Positions 1 to 9,095 of a DNA stretch of 50,268 bases are shown piece after piece. Location of the stretch: positions 1-50,268 of the forward strand of contig PBMY01000002.1 of NCBI GenBank assembly GCA_002722795.1. The letters run 5' to 3'. A model generated the notes under the pieces. That model did no database searches. It saw nothing but the letters and a program-made list of their open reading frames with translations, and had not been told where the DNA came from. Origin of the DNA: Crocinitomicaceae bacterium. Lineage in GTDB: Bacteria > Bacteroidota > Bacteroidia > Flavobacteriales_D > Sanyastnellaceae. The translations under genes were made by a program, and so were the position numbers. Within the stretch, counting starts at the first letter, position 1. Each line of letters opens with the position of its first letter.

Positions 1-2366
1 ATATTGTTAAGACCGTTCCCCTTACCCTCTAATCTTGTTACGATAACACCGTCACCATAATTAGAGTTTTGGATAGTGCCATCAGCTTCAGGTGATGTAG
101 CGTGAGGGATACCAGAATACATCTTAATTGAACCAACAGCACTTTTACGTGAGGCCTTGTATTGTAGATCTTGACCTAAACCAGTTGTTGGATCAAATGT
201 TTGGTAGTTGTTGTAGCCATAAGCCAAAGCCATAAAGTAATAAGTACGATGGTTAATCAACTTATTATCGCCCTGAGCAAATGCATCAGTAGTAACTCTA
301 AAGCTGTGCTGAATTCCTTCATTCTCACCATTTGCCATTAAGGAAGGCACTGAAGACTCCATGACTTCATCAAATGTGTAATTGATAACCTGATCAATTT
401 CATTTGCAATGTCACATTGGAAAATAAGACGAGCTTTTTCAATATCATTTAAGTCTGTTGGGGATACCGTTTCATCTAAAAGCTGGTAAATCTGATACCC
501 CTCGAAAACATATGACCTTTCTAACTCGGTTAAGTCTGTACCGTCCTCAAACTCCTTTGGGATTGAAGGGTCAATTGCGGTAAATGATTCCTCGAAATTA
601 TTTGAAAGAATGTTGTCATTCGTGAGGTAAAGTATCAACTCATTCTCAAGCTCCTGTATAGTTACATCGGGAGCATCTGGACCACTTACTATTTCAAAAC
701 AATTGTCAAAAAGACTTTGGGCTTTATCATCCGCAAGTCTTAAAAGTTGTACAGATTCAAAAGGCTCTCCTCCAGTTGCTCTTGCGAATACCATCCCAAC
801 AGTAATGTTGTTGTAATCACCTGGCTCCAATGTAAATGGACCAGCTGACTGTAAGAAAAGTCTATCTCCAGGAGGATTGCCTACTTGGAATTCAGACCAA
901 TCTTCAACAGAAATCCCTTGAGTTCCCCACCTATTAGGATCTGTTTCACCTGGGAACATGTAATCTGAAGGGATGTCAAGATTAGTTCCAGTTGCTGCGC
1001 TAATCCCATCGCCACCGTATGACATTCTTTGACCATTTTTCCAAAATCCCTTCATGTAGTTGTAGTAGTGAAGAGCTTGTGTTGGCTGACCGTTATCGCC
1101 ATAATTCCAATTGTAGTAAAGGAACTTCCTCATTCCATACCTCTCATTATCTACTACTCCATCACCATATCCTATACCAATTCCGTCATAAGGAATGCCG
1201 AGTGAATCAACAGCATCGGTGAAAACAGATGTTAGGGGATTATCAAGCTCATCTGCATCTTGATAGGGCCCCTCAAAGAAATCAACTCCCATTGCCGGAG
1301 GGTGGTTTCCATAACCAAGTGAATAAGATGTTTGTTCGTCAAAAGCATCACCATTGTATGAATATCCCAAACCACGTTGAACGTCACATCCAACATAATC
1401 ATCTACGTGTCCGCCAAGATCAGAATCTACCCACTGCGCGAAATAAGTGTCTGTAAGAGTTTGAGTTCCTTGATTAATTAAAACGTAGTTGTAGAAAGTC
1501 ATGTTATTGACTTCATCATTTGTGGCAAATGCAAACGCCTGTGCACGGATCTCCATACCAATTGGCTCACCTTGAGACTCAGAATGCACATTTCCTTTAT
1601 CGTTGAAAATCCAGAAAAAGTTTTGGTCTCCATAAAGTGGCACAACATCCTCTCTACGTCTTTCAGAACAATCAATTTGCTGAAGGAAATCATACCATGG
1701 ATAATCCCCGTTTGCAGGATTGTAATTACCATCACCATCGTAATCAAGAAATGGAGCCAGGTAATAATCCTGTCCTTTTGCTGGATTTCCATGGGCGGGG
1801 TAATCATAAAAATATGCTGGAGTTACATATCCTGAGGGGAAGACATCATCTACACTTCCATCTGCGAGGGCATCAAAATATTGCCTATGTCGCATTGCAT
1901 CAGATCTGTAACTAATCGTGAAATGATCGTATTCCTGGCATGTTTCTTCATCTACCTCAGCTTCTCCAGTATTTGTCAATGGCCCTGGCCAAAAATCATT
2001 TCCAGACCATCTGTATTTTACAGCAGCAAGCTTTAATTGCTGGTCAGGAGATATCCCACCAAGCCACAAAGCTCCTCCGTAGCACACACTAACTCCGAGT
2101 TCTTTTGGCACGTAGTGAGCACCCTTGTCAATTGCTCTGTCATACCAAAGTGTACCTCCATTTTCTATCAATGCTTGCACATTGTTCCATTCCAAATCAC
2201 GAAGTGCAGTAGCAGGGGCACATGCAGAAGCTCGTTGTTCAGCTTGTACTACGTCATTATTTACCGGTACATGCATGCCTTTACGAAGCTCCATCACTTG
2301 AGCTGAAAGGCTAGTAAATGATAGTAAAAAAGATAAAAATGTAGGAAAGCGATTTAGACTAATCAT
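1..2366 (-). CDS. Large secreted protein, N-terminal part (probable T9SS cargo), truncated by window edge
   Basis: An open frame of 788 codons runs from an ATG at 2366 to the window edge without a stop, so the C-terminus is missing. Residues 1-22 form a signal peptide (hydrophobic core, cleavage after ...LSA before Gln23). The mature part is rich in Asp, Gly, Tyr and Asn. One stretch near residues 185-205 (FLDYDGDGNYNPANGDYP) resembles thrombospondin type 3 or EF-hand-like calcium loops. I recognise the general sequence type as a large, conserved, uncharacterised Bacteroidota extracellular protein that usually ends in a T9SS sorting domain, but that domain would lie outside the window. It sits 35 bases downstream of addA on the same strand and has its own promoter-like box. 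Only shattered short frames occur on the opposite strand. Function unknown. Confidence 0.8.
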   Translation of the reverse strand, partial: MISLNRFPTFLSFLLSFTSLSAQVMELRKGMHVPVNNDVVQAEQRASACAPATALRDLEWNNVQALIENGGTLWYDRAIDKGAHYVPKELGVSVCYGGALWLGGISPDQQLKLAAVKYRWSGNDFWPGPLTNTGEAEVDEETCQEYDHFTISYRSDAMRHRQYFDALADGSVDDVFPSGYVTPAYFYDYPAHGNPAKGQDYYLAPFLDYDGDGNYNPANGDYPWYDFLQQIDCSERRREDVVPLYGDQNFFWIFNDKGNVHSESQGEPIGMEIRAQAFAFATNDEVNNMTFYNYVLINQGTQTLTDTYFAQWVDSDLGGHVDDYVGCDVQRGLGYSYNGDAFDEQTSYSLGYGNHPPAMGVDFFEGPYQDADELDNPLTSVFTDAVDSLGIPYDGIGIGYGDGVVDNERYGMRKFLYYNWNYGDNGQPTQALHYYNYMKGFWKNGQRMSYGGDGISAATGTNLDIPSDYMFPGETDPNRWGTQGISVEDWSEFQVGNPPGDRLFLQSAGPFTLEPGDYNNITVGMVFARATGGEPFESVQLLRLADDKAQSLFDNCFEIVSGPDAPDVTIQELENELILYLTNDNILSNNFEESFTAIDPSIPKEFEDGTDLTELERSYVFEGYQIYQLLDETVSPTDLNDIEKARLIFQCDIANEIDQVINYTFDEVMESSVPSLMANGENEGIQHSFRVTTDAFAQGDNKLINHRTYYFMALAYGYNNYQTFDPTTGLGQDLQYKASRKSAVGSIKMYSGIPHATSPEADGTIQNSNYGDGVIVTRLEGKGNGLNN

Positions 2367-2385
2367 TGTATAGAACTTGGGCCAC

Positions 2386-2393
2386 CGAATATA
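2386..2393 (-). promoter_or_regulatory. Bacteroidota-type -7 box (TATATTCG) upstream of the large secreted protein gene
   Basis: On the minus strand the octamer TATATTCG fits the TAnnTTTG Bacteroidota -7 consensus at 7 of 8 positions. It ends 19 bases before the ATG at 2366, leaving a short leader. No clear -33 TTTG was seen. Inference from motif only. Confidence 0.4.
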
Positions 2394-2401
2394 ATACTGA
2401 A

Positions 2402-5400
2402 TCACACTACTTTCAGAACTTTTAGAGGGTCTGTATAAATGATAATTCCTCTAACTTTTGGGCCCTCTATCACTGACAAAACCTCACAATATTCCTCAAC
2501 TTGATTTTTGTGATTTTCAATCCCCTCTTCAGAGCTTTTGTAGTCGATAATAGTCCAATCTTCTCCATCTTTAATAATTCTATCCGGCCTTAAAATTTTA
2601 CCATTTGAATTAACAAATGATTGCTCTGTTTCAACATGTAATCCTTCTTTGAAATAAGACTTGGTTTCTTCTCCTTGCAAAATACTTTCAACTCGTGAGA
2701 TTACCGTTTTCTTATTGTCCTCTCCTATGGACATAGCTTCCTCAAATGTCTTTTTTATATTTCTCCAATCACCTATGTTTTCAATTGACTCTAGAATCCT
2801 ATGTACTTCTAATCCTAATTCTCTTGGTGACATATCCTGTGGTTGGGACTTTATAGCCTCTGAACCTGATGCTACAACAAGTTGATCTATTCTCTCTCCA
2901 GTGGTGAAATTACTAGGGTGCAATGAATCATAATCTATATGCTTTTCTGAATCTTTTTCTTGTGCTGTGAAATCAGTTGTTTGGTCTCCGGGCGCTACAT
3001 CTGAGTTATATACTTTTTGTAAAGCCCTAACCAAGAGTTGCGACATATTCACCGGTTTTTTGAATTCCATTTTCTCTAAACTTAAAATCACGTCAAGACG
3101 TTCAATTGCCCTAGTTAAAGCAACATATGTGACATTAATATTGTCGAGCAAAACTCGCGACAACTCTGCCTCCATTTGGGGTTCAAGTATGGTGTTTTTC
3201 ATGTCACCATTATCCATCATAGCAGCATCAATTGGCAGTCCTTGCCCAACAGTCAAATCAACAGGTATTATGCCACTGAAGGAATTGAATTTTCGAGGTG
3301 GCACAATTGTGATAACAATCTTAAAGGCTAACCCTTTGGCCTTGTGTATTGTCATTATTTGGACTGAATCCTTACTCTTCGCAGTAACTATACTATTCTC
3401 TTTTGCTTTTTGATCCCAAACTCTCAAAAACCCATGAATACCGCTCTCATCTGAACCACTCACCTTTGTCGCCAACTCCATCATTCCCTCAGCATAGGCA
3501 GGATATTTTTCAGTAATGCCCATTGCATCACAAGCGTGACCAATAAAGGAAGCTAAAGGACCAGAAGTATTTAGGTTTAAGCCCGGAAAAAGTAATTCCA
3601 ACATTTTTTCAGTTTGAAATACTGTTTCACTTTTTTCAATTTCAACTGTATCCTCTAAAATGTCTGCCTCGTTTAACCCGGGCGTCATAGCACAAGCACA
3701 TTGCAAAATATTCGCGCTCTGCCTGTAGTCTTTTGGTCGGAGTAACCATCTCATTAACGAGACTACAGCAAGCGGACCGGGATGTCTACCTAGTTGAAGG
3801 CTTTCCTCAGTTTGAGGTTTAATATTATTTGAGAGTAAGGCTTGAGCAAGGTATGACCCTGTCTCATTGTCTCTTACTAATATCGTTATATCACCTCTAT
3901 CATATCCAAGATTATCGTATTTCTTAATCCTATCGATGATTTTATCGGTATACACCTCTCTTCTAACTTCCTTATTGCCTCCAATGGCATAGTCTAAATA
4001 AACTCCACCATTAAATTCAGTTTTGGGTGTTTGTTTAAGCTTTGAATAGACTTTTTTTAGTTCTGGTGAAATGAATTCAGACATCGACTCAAAAAGAGAG
4101 TTATTCCACTCAACAATTTTCCTTCCAGACCTGTAATTATCATCCAATGTGCTTGAATTATTCTCTCTTGAAAATGTTTTCTCAGCATTTTTAATTGCTT
4201 CACCTAAATATACAGGTTGAAGTTTGGGCAAATCCATAAGTTGCTTGTAGTCTCCATTTCTAAATCGATAAATAGCTTGTTTTCCATCACCTACAACTAG
4301 TGTCCTGTGTTGGTTACTTATGGCATGATCATATAGGACTACTAAATTATGCCATTGAGTTATCGAAGTATCTTGGAACTCATCCATGAAAATATGATAA
4401 TACCTCTCACCCATTCTCTCGTAAATAAATGGAGCATGATTTTCTTTGACTACATCAGAAATTCTTTCATGCATTGAGTGAAAGGTTCTGATGTTATTGT
4501 CAATTTGGACATTCTCGATTTCTTGGTGAAGGGCTGCTAAGGTTCCCATTAATGCCATCCTTTTATTGAGTTTTTTGGCGAGAATGTGCCTCTTCCCAAT
4601 TGGGGTCTCTGGCGTCAGAGTCAACAGACAAGAATGTACTTTATCAATGTATTGATGTAAATCTTCAGCCTTCTGTTTTATGTCAGATGGAGCATCCTTA
4701 TCAACCATTTTGACAGGATCTTCAACGTACATATCAAAAGTTGCAGTTGGACTAGAAATCTTCACATATCTAAGGTCTTTAAGCAGTTTAGTAATCGACG
4801 CTTTTTTAGGTAGCCACTCATCAATGTTAGATTTTTCAACCTCTTCTATCGCAACATCGACTAGATTGTAAAAGTGCGCTTCTGCTTTTCTAGTATCATG
4901 CCATAATCCCTCACTTATTTTTTTAAACTCAGAGGGGTCAATTTCAGAAAGGACATCAATCACTCCCTTCATTTTTTCTTGCATGAGGGTTTCACCTAGC
5001 TTGGTAAGAGGACTACGAACAGATGAATCCTGATCATCATCCACCTTATTCAATGCAAAACTTTTTAATAGAGCCGTCAAGTCCTTATTTCCAGGAGTCC
5101 CTATTTTATCAAGTAATTGAGATACCGCATCCTCTATAACTTTTTTAGAATCAATCTCAATTCTGTAGTCCTGTTCAAGAGCTAAATCTCTTGCAAAACT
5201 CTTTACCAACTTATTGACAAACTTATCTATTGTCATCACACTGATATCACTGTATCTGTGTAGCATTTCTTTGTGGAGATGAGTTGAGCGCTTTATCAAC
5301 TCTTTAGATGAAATTTTAAGTGATTTACACAAAGCATCCTGCTTATCACTCTCACAGTTTACCAAATCTTCTAAATCTTCTAAGATTCTAGATTTCATCT

Positions 5401-5563
5401 CTGCAGCAGCCTTATTAGTAAAGGTCAAAGCTAGTATCCTCTTAAATGCTCGAGGATTATCATATTTAAGTGCGCATTCCAAATACATTATAACTAACCT
5501 GTATGTTTTGCCTGAACCCGCAGAAGCTCTAACTATTTCGAAATTTCCGTCCTTGTTTCTCAT
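2402..5563 (-). CDS. addA: UvrD/RecB-family ATP-dependent helicase-nuclease, AddA-like
   Basis: This 1053-residue protein has the superfamily 1A helicase motifs in order: Walker A ASAGSGKT at 13-20, motif Ia TFTNKAAAEMK at 47-57, Walker B DEFQDTS near 391, motif III VGDGKQAIYRFR near 420, TIHKAKGLAF near 737 and VALTRAIERL near 811. A PD-(D/E)XK nuclease signature (IIDYKSSEE) lies near residue 1006. This is the AddA/RecB layout: an ATP-driven 3'-5' helicase with a C-terminal nuclease that processes DNA double-strand ends for recombination. The likely partner, an AddB-like protein, is at 9092-11890 on the other strand, about 3.5 kb away. The ATG at 5563 lies 58 bases from the divergent mbnP start. 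Family assignment is secure; assignment as AddA rather than another RecB-like paralogue rests on the nearby AddB candidate. Confidence 0.9.
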   Translation of the reverse strand: MRNKDGNFEIVRASAGSGKTYRLVIMYLECALKYDNPRAFKRILALTFTNKAAAEMKSRILEDLEDLVNCESDKQDALCKSLKISSKELIKRSTHLHKEMLHRYSDISVMTIDKFVNKLVKSFARDLALEQDYRIEIDSKKVIEDAVSQLLDKIGTPGNKDLTALLKSFALNKVDDDQDSSVRSPLTKLGETLMQEKMKGVIDVLSEIDPSEFKKISEGLWHDTRKAEAHFYNLVDVAIEEVEKSNIDEWLPKKASITKLLKDLRYVKISSPTATFDMYVEDPVKMVDKDAPSDIKQKAEDLHQYIDKVHSCLLTLTPETPIGKRHILAKKLNKRMALMGTLAALHQEIENVQIDNNIRTFHSMHERISDVVKENHAPFIYERMGERYYHIFMDEFQDTSITQWHNLVVLYDHAISNQHRTLVVGDGKQAIYRFRNGDYKQLMDLPKLQPVYLGEAIKNAEKTFSRENNSSTLDDNYRSGRKIVEWNNSLFESMSEFISPELKKVYSKLKQTPKTEFNGGVYLDYAIGGNKEVRREVYTDKIIDRIKKYDNLGYDRGDITILVRDNETGSYLAQALLSNNIKPQTEESLQLGRHPGPLAVVSLMRWLLRPKDYRQSANILQCACAMTPGLNEADILEDTVEIEKSETVFQTEKMLELLFPGLNLNTSGPLASFIGHACDAMGITEKYPAYAEGMMELATKVSGSDESGIHGFLRVWDQKAKENSIVTAKSKDSVQIMTIHKAKGLAFKIVITIVPPRKFNSFSGIIPVDLTVGQGLPIDAAMMDNGDMKNTILEPQMEAELSRVLLDNINVTYVALTRAIERLDVILSLEKMEFKKPVNMSQLLVRALQKVYNSDVAPGDQTTDFTAQEKDSEKHIDYDSLHPSNFTTGERIDQLVVASGSEAIKSQPQDMSPRELGLEVHRILESIENIGDWRNIKKTFEEAMSIGEDNKKTVISRVESILQGEETKSYFKEGLHVETEQSFVNSNGKILRPDRIIKDGEDWTIIDYKSSEEGIENHKNQVEEYCEVLSVIEGPKVRGIIIYTDPLKVLKVV

Positions 5564-5575
5564 ATTAAGTTGGGC

Positions 5576-5583
5576 TATCTTTC
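5576..5583 (+). promoter_or_regulatory. Possible -7 box (TATCTTTC) for the mbnP-mbnH pair
   Basis: TATCTTTC in the 58-base gap between the divergent addA and mbnP starts matches TAnnTTTG except at the last base. It would give a leader of about 38 bases before the ATG at 5622. Facing it on the minus strand is a weaker TATTTTG at 5601-5607 that could serve addA. Motif evidence only. Confidence 0.3.
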
Positions 5584-5621
5584 GTTGTGCAACTTATGTG
5601 CAAAATAGACGTCAAGAATAT

Positions 5622-6407
5622 ATGAAACGAATCTTAAGACTAAACTTTTTTACAACTTTACTCGCCATACTTTTTATAGTTGGTTTCAGTTCGTGTTGGG
5701 AAAATAAGGAAAGCGCAAAGTTGGATTTAAACTTTAGCCTCGCTTGGAATGGCAATAATGTTTCAATAGGAGATACCGTTCTTTATCAAAATTCGATGCC
5801 ATTAAGACTTGAAAAATTCAAGTGCTATATCGATAATATCAGCCTTAGAGATTTAGAAGGTAATTGGATATCATCCGGGTCAATTGACTTGATCGAATTC
5901 ATGCCTTCAAATGAAATCACATCTGCTGAATTTGGAGCAGATATTATAAAGAGAGGAAAAGAGGTAGATGCAATCAGGTTTGGCATAGGAGTAGACACTC
6001 AACACAATATGTTAGACAATGCGCCCGCCACTTTCCCAAATGAACATCCTTTAGGGATAGTTGGTGGAGCGGGCATGTATTGGACTTGGGCCACAGGATA
6101 CATTTTTACAAAATTCGAAGGGAAGTTAGCTGTAGCTGAAGGAGATGATTTTACAGACCCATTTGCTTTTCACACTGGTACAAGTCCACTTTACAGAGAG
6201 GTATTATTAGAATTGGATGATGAAGTTTGTGTTGCAGCTGAAGAACTATATGAATTCAATGTATCAATAGACTTAGGTAAATCAGTTGCTTCCGCTGAAG
6301 ACGAATTAGATTTATTAAATAATGGGATTACTCACACTCTTGACAATATCGAGTTAGCTGAGAGGTACGTGAATTTACTTGGTGATGCGTGGTCGATTGC
6401 TGAATAA
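5622..6407 (+). CDS. MbnP-family lipoprotein (copper-protein partner of a dihaem peroxidase)
   Basis: The 261-residue product starts at the ATG at 5622; upstream in-frame TTG starts would run into addA and add no signal-like sequence. A lipoprotein signal ends at Cys25 (GFSSC). The segment from Met152 to Gly167 (MYWTWATGYIFTKFEG) is the hallmark Trp/Tyr-rich block of the MbnP family (PF20243), with Cys68 and Cys203 as a possible disulfide pair. In methanotrophs MbnP binds copper, and MbnH, a MauG-like dihaem enzyme, oxidises one of its tryptophans to kynurenine. The next gene encodes such a dihaem protein and overlaps this one by about 23 bases, so the two are probably co-translated. A role in copper handling is inference. 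Proteobacterial relatives are described by a four-Cys motif; I see only two Cys here besides the lipobox. Confidence 0.85.
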   Translation: MKRILRLNFFTTLLAILFIVGFSSCWENKESAKLDLNFSLAWNGNNVSIGDTVLYQNSMPLRLEKFKCYIDNISLRDLEGNWISSGSIDLIEFMPSNEITSAEFGADIIKRGKEVDAIRFGIGVDTQHNMLDNAPATFPNEHPLGIVGGAGMYWTWATGYIFTKFEGKLAVAEGDDFTDPFAFHTGTSPLYREVLLELDDEVCVAAEELYEFNVSIDLGKSVASAEDELDLLNNGITHTLDNIELAERYVNLLGDAWSIAE

Positions 6408-7485
6408 AATAAATGCAGCAATTATCATTAGCATTATGCTGATTCCCGGTTGCGATTGTCGTGAACCCCAATGGGAAGCAACACCATATAATTTAGAAAT
6501 TCCAGCCTTCTTCCCTCCTATGGATATCCCAGCAGACAATCCATTAACAGTTGAGGGGGTGAATCTTGGAAGGCATCTGTTTTGGGAAAAAGCATTGAGT
6601 CTTGATTACACAATGAGCTGTGGTAGTTGTCACGCACCCGATGCAAATTTTTCAGATCCTAATCAGTATAGTGAGGGTGTTAGTGGTATGCTTGGAGATA
6701 GAAACGCAAGTGCAATTATTAATATGGGATGGTCGCCTTCTTTCGCTTGGGACGGTAGATCTCTAACTCTTGAAGACCATATAAGAGATCCAGTAGAACA
6801 CCCTTTAGAAATGAACGTTGCATGGGAAGTTGTTGAGGATAGATTACAAAATGAGAACTTGAGCATGGACTATCCTCAGATGTTTTGGGATGCCTTTGGT
6901 GAGGATGTTATTACAGAGGATTTAGCCGTAAAAGCCATCGCTCAATTCATAAGAACTATGATTTCTTCTGATAGTAAATTCGATAAATACAGAAGAGGGG
7001 AAGCTCAACTTACTAGCCAAGAATACATGGGATATCAACTCTTTTTAAAAGAAGGTGGAGATCCAGAGGTAAACCCAGGAGGAGAATTTGGTGCAGACTG
7101 TTTTCATTGTCACGGCGAAGCTGGATTACAATTTTCAGATTATTTATTTCACAACAATGGGCTAGATGCTTCATTCGAAAATGATCCCGGCAGGTTCAAT
7201 GTCACAGCTTGGCCATTAGATTCAGGATTATTCAAGACTCCAACTTTAAGAAATGTTGCATTAAGCGGACCTTACATGCACGATGGTAGATTTAATACAC
7301 TAGAAGAAGTTGTAGAACATTACAATAGTGGTGGTGTGCCATCTTCGACCATTGACACATTCATGAAGTACACCACAGGTGGATTGCAACTTGCACCAGC
7401 ACAAAAGGAGGCTCTAATTGCATTCTTGAATACTTTGACAGACGAGACGTATATCAACAATCCTGATTTTCAGGATCCATTTTAG
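6385..7485 (+). CDS. Dihaem cytochrome c peroxidase family protein (MauG/MbnH-like) lipoprotein
   Basis: This 366-residue protein begins at the ATG at 6385 inside the mbnP 3' end (TTG 6379 and GTG 6382 are alternatives). A lipoprotein signal ends at Cys23 (LIPGC). Two haem c sites are visible, Cys79-X2-Cys82-His83 (CGSCH) and Cys239-X2-Cys242-His243 (CFHCH), with a conserved YMHDGRF near the C-terminus that may carry an axial ligand. This is the bacterial cytochrome c peroxidase/MauG fold. Linkage to an MbnP gene points to the MbnH branch, which modifies tryptophan, rather than a simple H2O2 scavenger. The protein would face the periplasm or outer membrane. It ends 2 bases from the convergent murB stop. 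Confidence 0.9.
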   Translation: MRGRLLNKINAAIIISIMLIPGCDCREPQWEATPYNLEIPAFFPPMDIPADNPLTVEGVNLGRHLFWEKALSLDYTMSCGSCHAPDANFSDPNQYSEGVSGMLGDRNASAIINMGWSPSFAWDGRSLTLEDHIRDPVEHPLEMNVAWEVVEDRLQNENLSMDYPQMFWDAFGEDVITEDLAVKAIAQFIRTMISSDSKFDKYRRGEAQLTSQEYMGYQLFLKEGGDPEVNPGGEFGADCFHCHGEAGLQFSDYLFHNNGLDASFENDPGRFNVTAWPLDSGLFKTPTLRNVALSGPYMHDGRFNTLEEVVEHYNSGGVPSSTIDTFMKYTTGGLQLAPAQKEALIAFLNTLTDETYINNPDFQDPF

Positions 7486-7487
7486 AA

Positions 7488-8504
7488 TTACCTGATCTGA
7501 TTTACTTCCGGTTCTAATTCTATTCCAAACTTTTCTTTCACACTCGCCATAATTTCCTTAGCAAGTATCCAAATTTCTCCACCAGTTGCTCCGCCTTTGT
7601 TAATTAGTACAAGTGCTTGCTTGTCGTGAACTCCATGTGTTACTCTATCGTGTCCCTTCCATCCTGCTTTATCAATTAACCAACCTGCCGCTAATTTAAC
7701 TAAACTATCATCTTGGGGGTAATTGGGCATATCTGGATGAGATGCATGGATTTTGTCAAAGTCTACTTTTGAGATGATAGGGTTTTTGAAAAACGAACCA
7801 GCATTACCCAAAACAGCTGGGTCGGGAAGTTTAGATTGGCGGATTCTTATCACTGCATCACTCACATCTTTATAAGTTCTAGTTTCAAATGGTATCGAAC
7901 TTAGTTCGGCTTCAATTGCTCCATAACTCATCTTTAATGGTGACTGCCTATCAAGAGTATAGGCTACTCTAGTAATTGCCCACTTCCCTTTTTCGCGGCC
8001 CTTAAATATAGAATCTCTGTAGCCAAGTTCACACTCCTCAACTTTAAATCGTCGGAGCTTTCCCGTGCTGATATTGATGGCTTCGACGTATTTGAGCACA
8101 TCTATTATTTCAACCCCATAGGCACCAATGTTTTGCATTGGGCTAGCGCCAACGCGGCCTGGTATAAGGCTTAGATTTTCGATTCCACCCCACCCCTTTT
8201 CAATTGCATAAAGGACGAACTCATGCCAATTTTCACCTGCTCCAATGACGACCTCTATAAATCTACCATCGTCATTTAAGACAGTAATGCCTTTATGTGA
8301 AATCTGAATTACGAGGCCATCGAAATCCTTGTGGAATAGAATATTGCTACCTCCACCAAGGAGTAGAATATGTTGATTATTGATTTGGGCCCAAGCAAGA
8401 GCCTCTAGCAATTCCTCGTCAGAAAAAACTTCTATGTAAAAACTGCTCTTTGCAGGTACGTTGAAGGTGAGTTTATCTGTTATGTCAAACTGTGGCTTAA
8501 TCAC
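7488..8504 (-). CDS. murB: UDP-N-acetylenolpyruvoylglucosamine reductase MurB
   Basis: The 338-residue product matches the long, E. coli-like (type I) MurB. It has an FAD-binding region (LLLGGGSNILF near 47-57), the block IPGRVGASPMQNIGAYG, the active-site Ser segment GSFFKNP and the terminal catalytic Glu motif LEPEV. It reduces UDP-GlcNAc-enolpyruvate to UDP-MurNAc using NADPH in the cytoplasm, the second committed step of peptidoglycan synthesis. The start is GTG at 8504, with an in-frame stop two codons upstream. A possible 46-codon reading frame ends 3 bases before this start. The gene is convergent with the dihaem peroxidase gene. Confidence 0.95.
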   Translation of the reverse strand: MIKPQFDITDKLTFNVPAKSSFYIEVFSDEELLEALAWAQINNQHILLLGGGSNILFHKDFDGLVIQISHKGITVLNDDGRFIEVVIGAGENWHEFVLYAIEKGWGGIENLSLIPGRVGASPMQNIGAYGVEIIDVLKYVEAINISTGKLRRFKVEECELGYRDSIFKGREKGKWAITRVAYTLDRQSPLKMSYGAIEAELSSIPFETRTYKDVSDAVIRIRQSKLPDPAVLGNAGSFFKNPIISKVDFDKIHASHPDMPNYPQDDSLVKLAAGWLIDKAGWKGHDRVTHGVHDKQALVLINKGGATGGEIWILAKEIMASVKEKFGIELEPEVNQIR

Positions 8505-8507
8505 CTC

Positions 8508-8648
8508 TTATCCAAGTTTTGATTTTAAGTCACTAAGACACTCTTTGTATATTTTATAGCCTTCTTGAGTGGAAATCAGCATTATTGAAAGTGTGTGATT
8601 GAACACAGATTTTAACTCTGAATTAGCAAGGTGTAATGATGAGCCCAA
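8508..8648 (-). CDS. Possible small ORF upstream of murB (46 aa, unrecognised)
   Basis: On the minus strand an open frame begins with TTG at 8648, just after an in-frame TAA, and stops 3 bases before the murB GTG. The translation reads as a plausible small helical protein (begins LGSSLHLANSELKS, ends CLSDLKSKLG), with an internal ATG giving a 24-residue version. It fills most of the 204-base gap between murB and the TPR gene, which otherwise shows no clear promoter boxes. I do not recognise it. It could be a real small protein, a leader, a remnant of a longer gene, or chance, since a frame of this length is not rare. Confidence 0.25.
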   Translation of the reverse strand: MGSSLHLANSELKSVFNHTLSIMLISTQEGYKIYKECLSDLKSKLG

Positions 8649-8708
8649 TTAGAAAAATTGAGTAATAAGTATAAACTTACAATAGAAATAGCGATTTTGT
8701 TCAATTAA

Positions 8709-9095
8709 ATGCAACTTAGCAAAGTGAAAAATAATGACAATAGAATAAAGGCTGAAAAGCTGATGAAGACAAGGGAGTGGATGCTCGCCCTTGTTGAGTG
8801 GGAAAGGTGGCACGAGGAAGTTGCTGAATCTAAAAAGGATGCCAATTCATATCACGATTTAGGAATATGTAAATTCAATTTGGGCAGAGTCCATGAAGCA
8901 ATTTTAGACCTAGATAAGGCTGCGATTTTACAACCCGATTATGGTTACCGATTTGCAGCAAGAGGCTGGATGAAACAAAGTTATGGAGACGATAAAGGCG
9001 CAATTGCAGATTACAAAAAAGCTCTAGAATTAGATCCAGATGATATTTTCACACAGAACAACTTAATTATCTTAGAGGAGAAACTTAACAAGTGA
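8709..9095 (+). CDS. Small tetratricopeptide-repeat protein
   Basis: The 128-residue soluble protein has two to three TPR-like helical hairpins. The clearest are near residues 45-78 (SYHDLGICKFNLGRVHEAIL) and 79-114, ending in the canonical KALELDPDD. There is no signal peptide or membrane segment, so it is cytoplasmic and probably a protein-binding adaptor. Its stop overlaps the GTG of the following addB-like gene by 4 bases (GTGA), so translation is likely coupled and a link to the helicase-nuclease is conceivable but unproven. The start is the ATG at 8709. Confidence 0.8.
   Translation: MQLSKVKNNDNRIKAEKLMKTREWMLALVEWERWHEEVAESKKDANSYHDLGICKFNLGRVHEAILDLDKAAILQPDYGYRFAARGWMKQSYGDDKGAIADYKKALELDPDDIFTQNNLIILEEKLNK

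Noticed and set aside
1019-2306. Several short plus-strand frames with His-rich or otherwise odd translations
   Set aside because: They are antisense shadows of the continuous minus-strand frame of the large secreted protein and show no protein-like composition.
5508-5621. N-terminal extension of the MbnP-like protein from a TTG at 5508
   Set aside because: It overlaps the addA start and pushes the lipoprotein signal inward; the ATG at 5622 gives a clean lipoprotein signal peptide.
8591-8608. Hairpin TGTGT-N6-ACACA upstream of murB as a terminator or riboswitch
   Set aside because: The stem is only five base pairs, with no T-tract and no further conserved structure visible.
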